This document shows positions 60,201 through 64,000 of a stretch of DNA of 64,000 bases, piece after piece. The stretch spans positions 21,976,745-22,040,744 of the forward strand of contig NC_079898.1 of the NCBI RefSeq assembly GCF_024868665.1. Direction: 5' to 3'. Source of the stretch: Triplophysa rosa. Lineage: Eukaryota > Chordata > Actinopteri > Cypriniformes > Nemacheilidae. Each line of letters starts with the position of its first letter. Within the stretch, counting starts at the first letter, position 1. The notes beneath the pieces were generated by a model that worked only from the letters and a program-made list of their open reading frames with translations, ran no database searches and was not told where the DNA came from. A program made the translations under genes and the position numbers.

Positions 60201-60969
60201 CAGAGTGTGGGCTGGTGAAAGATTGGTGCTGATGTTTTGGGTGATGAGGATGAGAGAGGCCTCTAGCAGTGTTTTTAAGAGGGTGATTTACTCGAAGATC
60301 AGCTCCGAATATTGAGGGACCGGCGTTGGCATGGGGTCTGCCTCCGGCGCTAACAGCCTAAACTTTTGGAAGGAAAATCGAGAGAGAACGTCTTGCTATC
60401 TGATTTTTTGACCCGGGTATGTGTTTGGCTGTCAAAATGAACTGATCGCAATCCGATATCCATGTGAGGCGTCTGAGGAGAGGCATTAAGGCGGGTGAAT
60501 GAGAGCGACCTTTATTAATGCAGTGCACCGTTGCTTCATTGTCGCAATGAATTATGATGCTGGAGGCGGACCATTCTTTGCCCCACAGCTAAGCCGCTAC
60601 GACTATTGGGTAAAGCTCGAATAATGCAGAGGATGCGAGAGACTATGGTAATACTGTGAGCTGGGCAGGCCAGGTGGAGGCGAACCAGCGGGTAAAAGCC
60701 GCCGAAACCGACGGAGGGGTGGTTTGGTAACTGGTTTGGTAACTGTCGCAAAGTGCCGCGAAAGCTCCTACGCGCCGGTAATAGTGCCATTAAGGTGTAT
60801 ACATACCGCACTTCGATAATGCGACTAAAATAGGAGTACTCCACCCGTCTTAATTCGATTTGTGTTTACTACGATTATGAGTCTAGACGGATTAAGCTAA
60901 TCAAAAAGCTCTGTTTACATGCTCCATTCTTAATCTGAGTATCAAATCCACTGAGAAATTTCTCAAAAT

Positions 60970-61042
60970 ACACAGGTTTCGAACAAAATGAGGAGAATAA
61001 ATAATGACGCAATTTTTACTTTTGGGTGAACTGTCCCTTTAA
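60970..61042 (+). mobile_element. TTAA-type MITE, right half only
   Basis: Ends TTTTGGGTGAACTGTCCCTTTAA at 61042. Confidence 0.7.
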
Positions 61043-62049
61043 GAAACCTTTACGTTTATAGTCCCTGTGAACCGGAAGTTGTTTTTATTTCCAGTGAAAC
61101 GGAATTTCGATTGAAAAAATAGTAGACGTGGCTTGCGTTTTTCAACGCGAGTTGATTGGATGTATAAAAACAGTCGTTGCAGCAGATTGAAGGGGAGGAG
61201 TTAACAGATGCTCCGCCCAAGCCGGCTAACTTACCTCATTTGAGATGAATAGTCACTAGACGGCGGAAGTGCATTTTCAGATTTTAACTGAAGATGAATG
61301 AATTTTAAAAAGAGAATGACCCACACTGATAAGCTATTTACAATAAAGCAATATTTCATAAAAAAAATAAAAAGGTAATTTTTAATTTCACTGGGACTTA
61401 AAAAAAAGTAAAATCATAGCAACAGAATAAAGCAACAGAATGTAAAATAAAAACAGTTATTTATGTTAGACGCCTCAATATATTTAAATTACATTCGGTT
61501 TCATTTATCTTCTGGAGCAGATTTACAAAGGAGCAGATTTACTGTGAGTTTCTAGCCAGAATCCTGCAGTTACCAAACACAAAAAAACCACACACAACTT
61601 CATGAAATTGTTGGGGCAGTGTGAACTTGAATCTGATCTGTGAGATGTCAGAGTCTCTCGAATTTCGGAGCTGAAGATGGTGGTGGTATTGATCATATGG
61701 GAATCATGTATGTTCATGTAAAGGGTTTGTTGATATGGGCACATGGATGAAACAGGGCTGAGTGTCACTGGAGCAGGACGCCTGTAATCAGCTCAATCTG
61801 TGGGGCTGCTGGGACGGCAGGTGCTTATGAAGATCCGGCCCTATGGAGCATGTTTTTCAGAGAGAAGGGACGAGAAGTGGAAAGAAAGGTCTGATAGTGT
61901 TTACACATATAGAGTCTAAGAGAGACAACATCAATGACGGCTCCTTTAGTCTTATTAAAAAACATGAGAGACATCACAAGGTCACCAAACTTTCTATTTT
62001 CATCTCACGCACATGTAGCTCTTTTTACACTTGGCATCCTTACTATATC
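61043..62049 (-). other. lmbrd1 intron, nothing recognised
   Basis: No LMBD1 exon was seen. The ORFs at 61523 and 61843 have no family features. Confidence 0.35.
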
Positions 62050-62200
62050 AACATGCATCTCAAAACTCTCATGTCAATCCAAACCCGTATGACAAAAGAA
62101 GATATTTTGGTAACCAAACAACATTGGCCCCCATTGACTTCCATTGAATGGACACAAAACCACGCAGACATTTCTCAAAATATCTTCTTCATTATAAACG
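62050..62200 (+). mobile_element. TTAA-type MITE fragment
   Basis: AATCCAAACCCGTATGAC, GGCCCCCATTGACTTCCATT and TTTCTCAAAATATCTTC mark the interior of the family; both ends are lost. Confidence 0.65.
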
Positions 62201-62387
62201 ATCCAAGCTTAATAAAGAATAAATGGAATCTCTGCATATGAAGCAAATCCCAATGCCATAATCCTAAAAGAGCAGGTCTGATAGGCCAACACAGCAACAA
62301 TGACGCTCGTGAGGAACCGGACCTGTTTGAGAGCAGGCATCTTCCTCCGCTCCTGCACTTTTCCTGCCATCTGCAGCTCAGCAGATG

Positions 62388-62522
62388 CTCACCTGAATTA
62401 CTTGGCAGATGGTTCTCGCCGGTGCTCTGGCTAAACAAATCAACGTGTACAGCGCTGACCCGCTTCACCTTCAGACCGCAGTGACTGCTGATGGAGAACG
62501 CCTGCTGAACCACCACAGCCAA
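62388..62522 (-). other. Unassigned open stretch with splice-like donor
   Basis: Minus-strand ORF text SISSHCGLKVKRVSAVHVDL, then FSQSTGENHLPSN, ends at TCAG|GTGAGC. The phase would complete the Asp before QCTVTRSYL of the lmbrd1 exon at 57676. The residues do not match the LMBD1 segment I recall before that point, so it may be chance or an alternative exon. A 54-codon ORF (MAGKVQERRKMPALKQVRFL, hydrophobic after that) follows on the same strand. Confidence 0.2.
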
Positions 62523-62526
62523 AGCA

Positions 62527-62726
62527 ACAGTTCAACACAAAAATGAAAATCATATTATTATGCACACACGCTCCTGTCTTTCCAAAGTCACGTGGTTTGA
62601 GTTTAAAAGGAGAAAAGGAGATTTTTTCAATCTGTTCCTCAGTCAATGACGCAAAGAAATCCTTATTCAACAGGGTTTGGAACAATACAAAAGTGATTCT
62701 CATTTTTTGGTGAACTGCTCCTTTAA
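62527..62726 (+). mobile_element. TTAA-type MITE, 200 bp
   Basis: The left end is reduced to ACAGTTCAACACAAAAATG; the right end TTTTGGTGAACTGCTCCTTTAA is recognisable. Confidence 0.65.
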
Positions 62727-63844
62727 GAAACGAAGCTGACTGACAGGAGGAGCATGGCAGAGTGCGAGTTCAGCGTGTGGTCAGCCGGGCGGCCTTCACT
62801 AAAAGCATACATTATTAATAATCCCTCATTTGTTTCTGTGTATACCGGACAGGAAGAGGATGAAAACAGGGAAAGTGCTCCAAAGTGCACTTTCTCTGTG
62901 AGAAGAACATACTCTCAACCTCTCTGTTTGTTTGGTTTGGGTTTTGATGCTGTTTTCTGAAAGCACTCTCCACATTTGACCGTTTATGAGTATTCCAAGT
63001 TGACTCGACCTCTGACCAATGCTCTCAAAGCTGCGTGACTCTCTGACATCTGACTTGGACCCCAGAGATCCTGCTCTGACCTGAAAAAATCGAATACACT
63101 TTCTACACATGAGCAACGACTTCCACCTACTGTAGAAACTCTTGGAAAACACTTGCACTACAGTAAACATCTTAAAGACCACCCACAAATAAAAATCCTG
63201 TCATCATTTATGCGCCTTCGTGTCGTTCGAAACGTGACTCCTTCTTCTGTAGAACACAACAGAAGATATTTTGAGAAATGTCTCAGTGGTTTTGTAAGTC
63301 AATGGGGTCCAGTGATGTTTGGTTACCAACTTTCTTCAAAAATATCTTATTATATTCAGTACATTTATATGAAGTCATATATAAATATATATAGGATTAT
63401 ATACAGGACATGTAGTATTCTTCAGTCTCAGCACCGTCAGCATCAGTGTGCATTGGCTTTGACCCAGCTGCAATAAGATGCATTAGCTCTCTCTGTACCA
63501 GCGGTCCACATCTACCACTAAAGTAACACCATGGGGGTGCACATGGCGCATGGACCCGTGCCAGGCTGTGCCTGACGTGGCTATTCATTAAAGTGTGCTT
63601 TCATTATCTGCTCTGTTTTAGTGCTTAGCTGGGTAATTATAGTCCGCTATCTATGCACCAGTCATGGGATGAATTCCGATTCAGACTGAGATACCAGCAA
63701 GACAAGGTGAGGCTAGAACAAAACAACACCGCAGTTTCTGAACGTCTACATAAGAGTATTAAGTAAAGGACAAGCATGGCAGGTGACAAAGTAAAAAACG
63801 ACATAAAGTGTCACAGTAAGGCTAAGGATCTAGAAACTGCATTG
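62727..63844 (-). other. lmbrd1 intron with MITE fragment
   Basis: A MITE fragment at about 63180-63350 (CCTGTCATCATTTATGCGCC, AGAAGATATTTTGAGAAATG). No exon was recognised. Confidence 0.45.
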
Positions 63845-64000
63845 AAATTTAGCGGCATCTAGTGGTGAGGTTGCGAATTGCAACAAACAGCTCACTCCAC
63901 CCCTCACCCCTTCCTTTTGAAGCACAGAACTAAGATGGCATCACGTTTTCACTTCTTTGCCGAAGGAGATAATGTATTTACGAAACGCGCTCTGTAGAGC
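63845..64000 (+). mobile_element. Dispersed repeat family A, copy 3, cut by window end
   Basis: AGCGGCATCTAGTGGTGAGG, CCTTTTGAAGCACAGAAC and CGCTCTGTAGAGC match the start of the family whose copies lie at 2766 and 25486. Confidence 0.7.

Larger units (their letters stand above)
58851..60960 (+). mobile_element. Composite repeat with GTTTACATG-type flanks
   Basis: Left text ACCACGTTTACATGGACGTC..TAAGGTGTTTACATGAG and right text GGTGTATACATACCG..CTGTTTACATGCTCC resemble a dispersed repeat seen in cyprinids (recall). Between them lie two 96-bp direct copies and a minisatellite. No clean terminal inverted repeat was found, so limits are approximate. Confidence 0.5.

Noticed and set aside
59350..60315. 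Several ORFs of 70-219 codons in the GC-rich region (GLGQSA and CPKPTL repeats)
   Set aside because: They are translations of an 18-bp minisatellite on both strands; no single frame is favoured.
62220..62370. Minus-strand 54-codon ORF with a hydrophobic stretch, tested as an LMBD1 membrane exon
   Set aside because: The residues do not match the conserved LMBD1 helix expected before the identified exons, and no suitable splice frame could be shown.
1..64000. CRISPR arrays, tRNA genes, rRNA, bacterial operons, phage or defence systems
   Set aside because: None was seen. The tandem arrays are simple satellites without spacers, and no tRNA-like box pairs were found. The window is ordinary vertebrate genomic DNA.

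Overview
The window is vertebrate genomic DNA, almost certainly from a teleost and probably a cypriniform fish. The evidence is long AT-rich introns, split genes with GT-AG splice sites, many short inverted-repeat DNA elements of the types common in cyprinid genomes (recalled, not searched), and two recognisable animal genes. No bacterial, phage or CRISPR content was seen. One N is present, at 53057.

Left part (3730-45345, plus strand): the 3' half of adgrb3 (BAI3, adhesion G protein-coupled receptor B3). Nineteen exons were placed by reading the splice sites and phases. They join into one open frame of 818 residues that carries the end of the GAIN domain, the GPS motif, all seven membrane helices, the BAI3-specific third-intracellular-loop segment, the long cytoplasmic tail, the ELMO-binding-type helix and a C-terminal QTEV PDZ ligand. 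The N-terminal CUB, thrombospondin and hormone-receptor exons lie off the left edge. The largest intron here (19029-32930) is full of mobile elements. A CpG-rich block at about 16740-17310, just before the GPS exon, contains a short ORF whose only phase-compatible donor would splice in frame to that exon. It is the best candidate in the window for something undescribed: an internal promoter making a receptor that lacks nearly all of its extracellular part.

Middle part (45346-57381): the convergent intergenic region. It holds TTAA-type MITE copies, one of them split by a retroposon with its own target duplication, a small CpG-rich block, and a perfect 60-bp pyrimidine tandem array of about 41 units (50541-53056) that ends at the N.

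Right part (57382-64000): the last two coding exons of lmbrd1 (lysosomal cobalamin transport protein) on the minus strand, followed by more than 6 kb of its upstream intron. That intron holds a complete 299-bp hAT MITE with an 8-bp target duplication, a GC-rich 18-bp minisatellite with a 180-bp higher-order repeat, and several MITE fragments. The tail-to-tail order adgrb3-lmbrd1 matches what I recall of human chromosome 6. The two genes have no known shared function: one is a synaptic adhesion receptor, the other a lysosomal vitamin B12 export partner.
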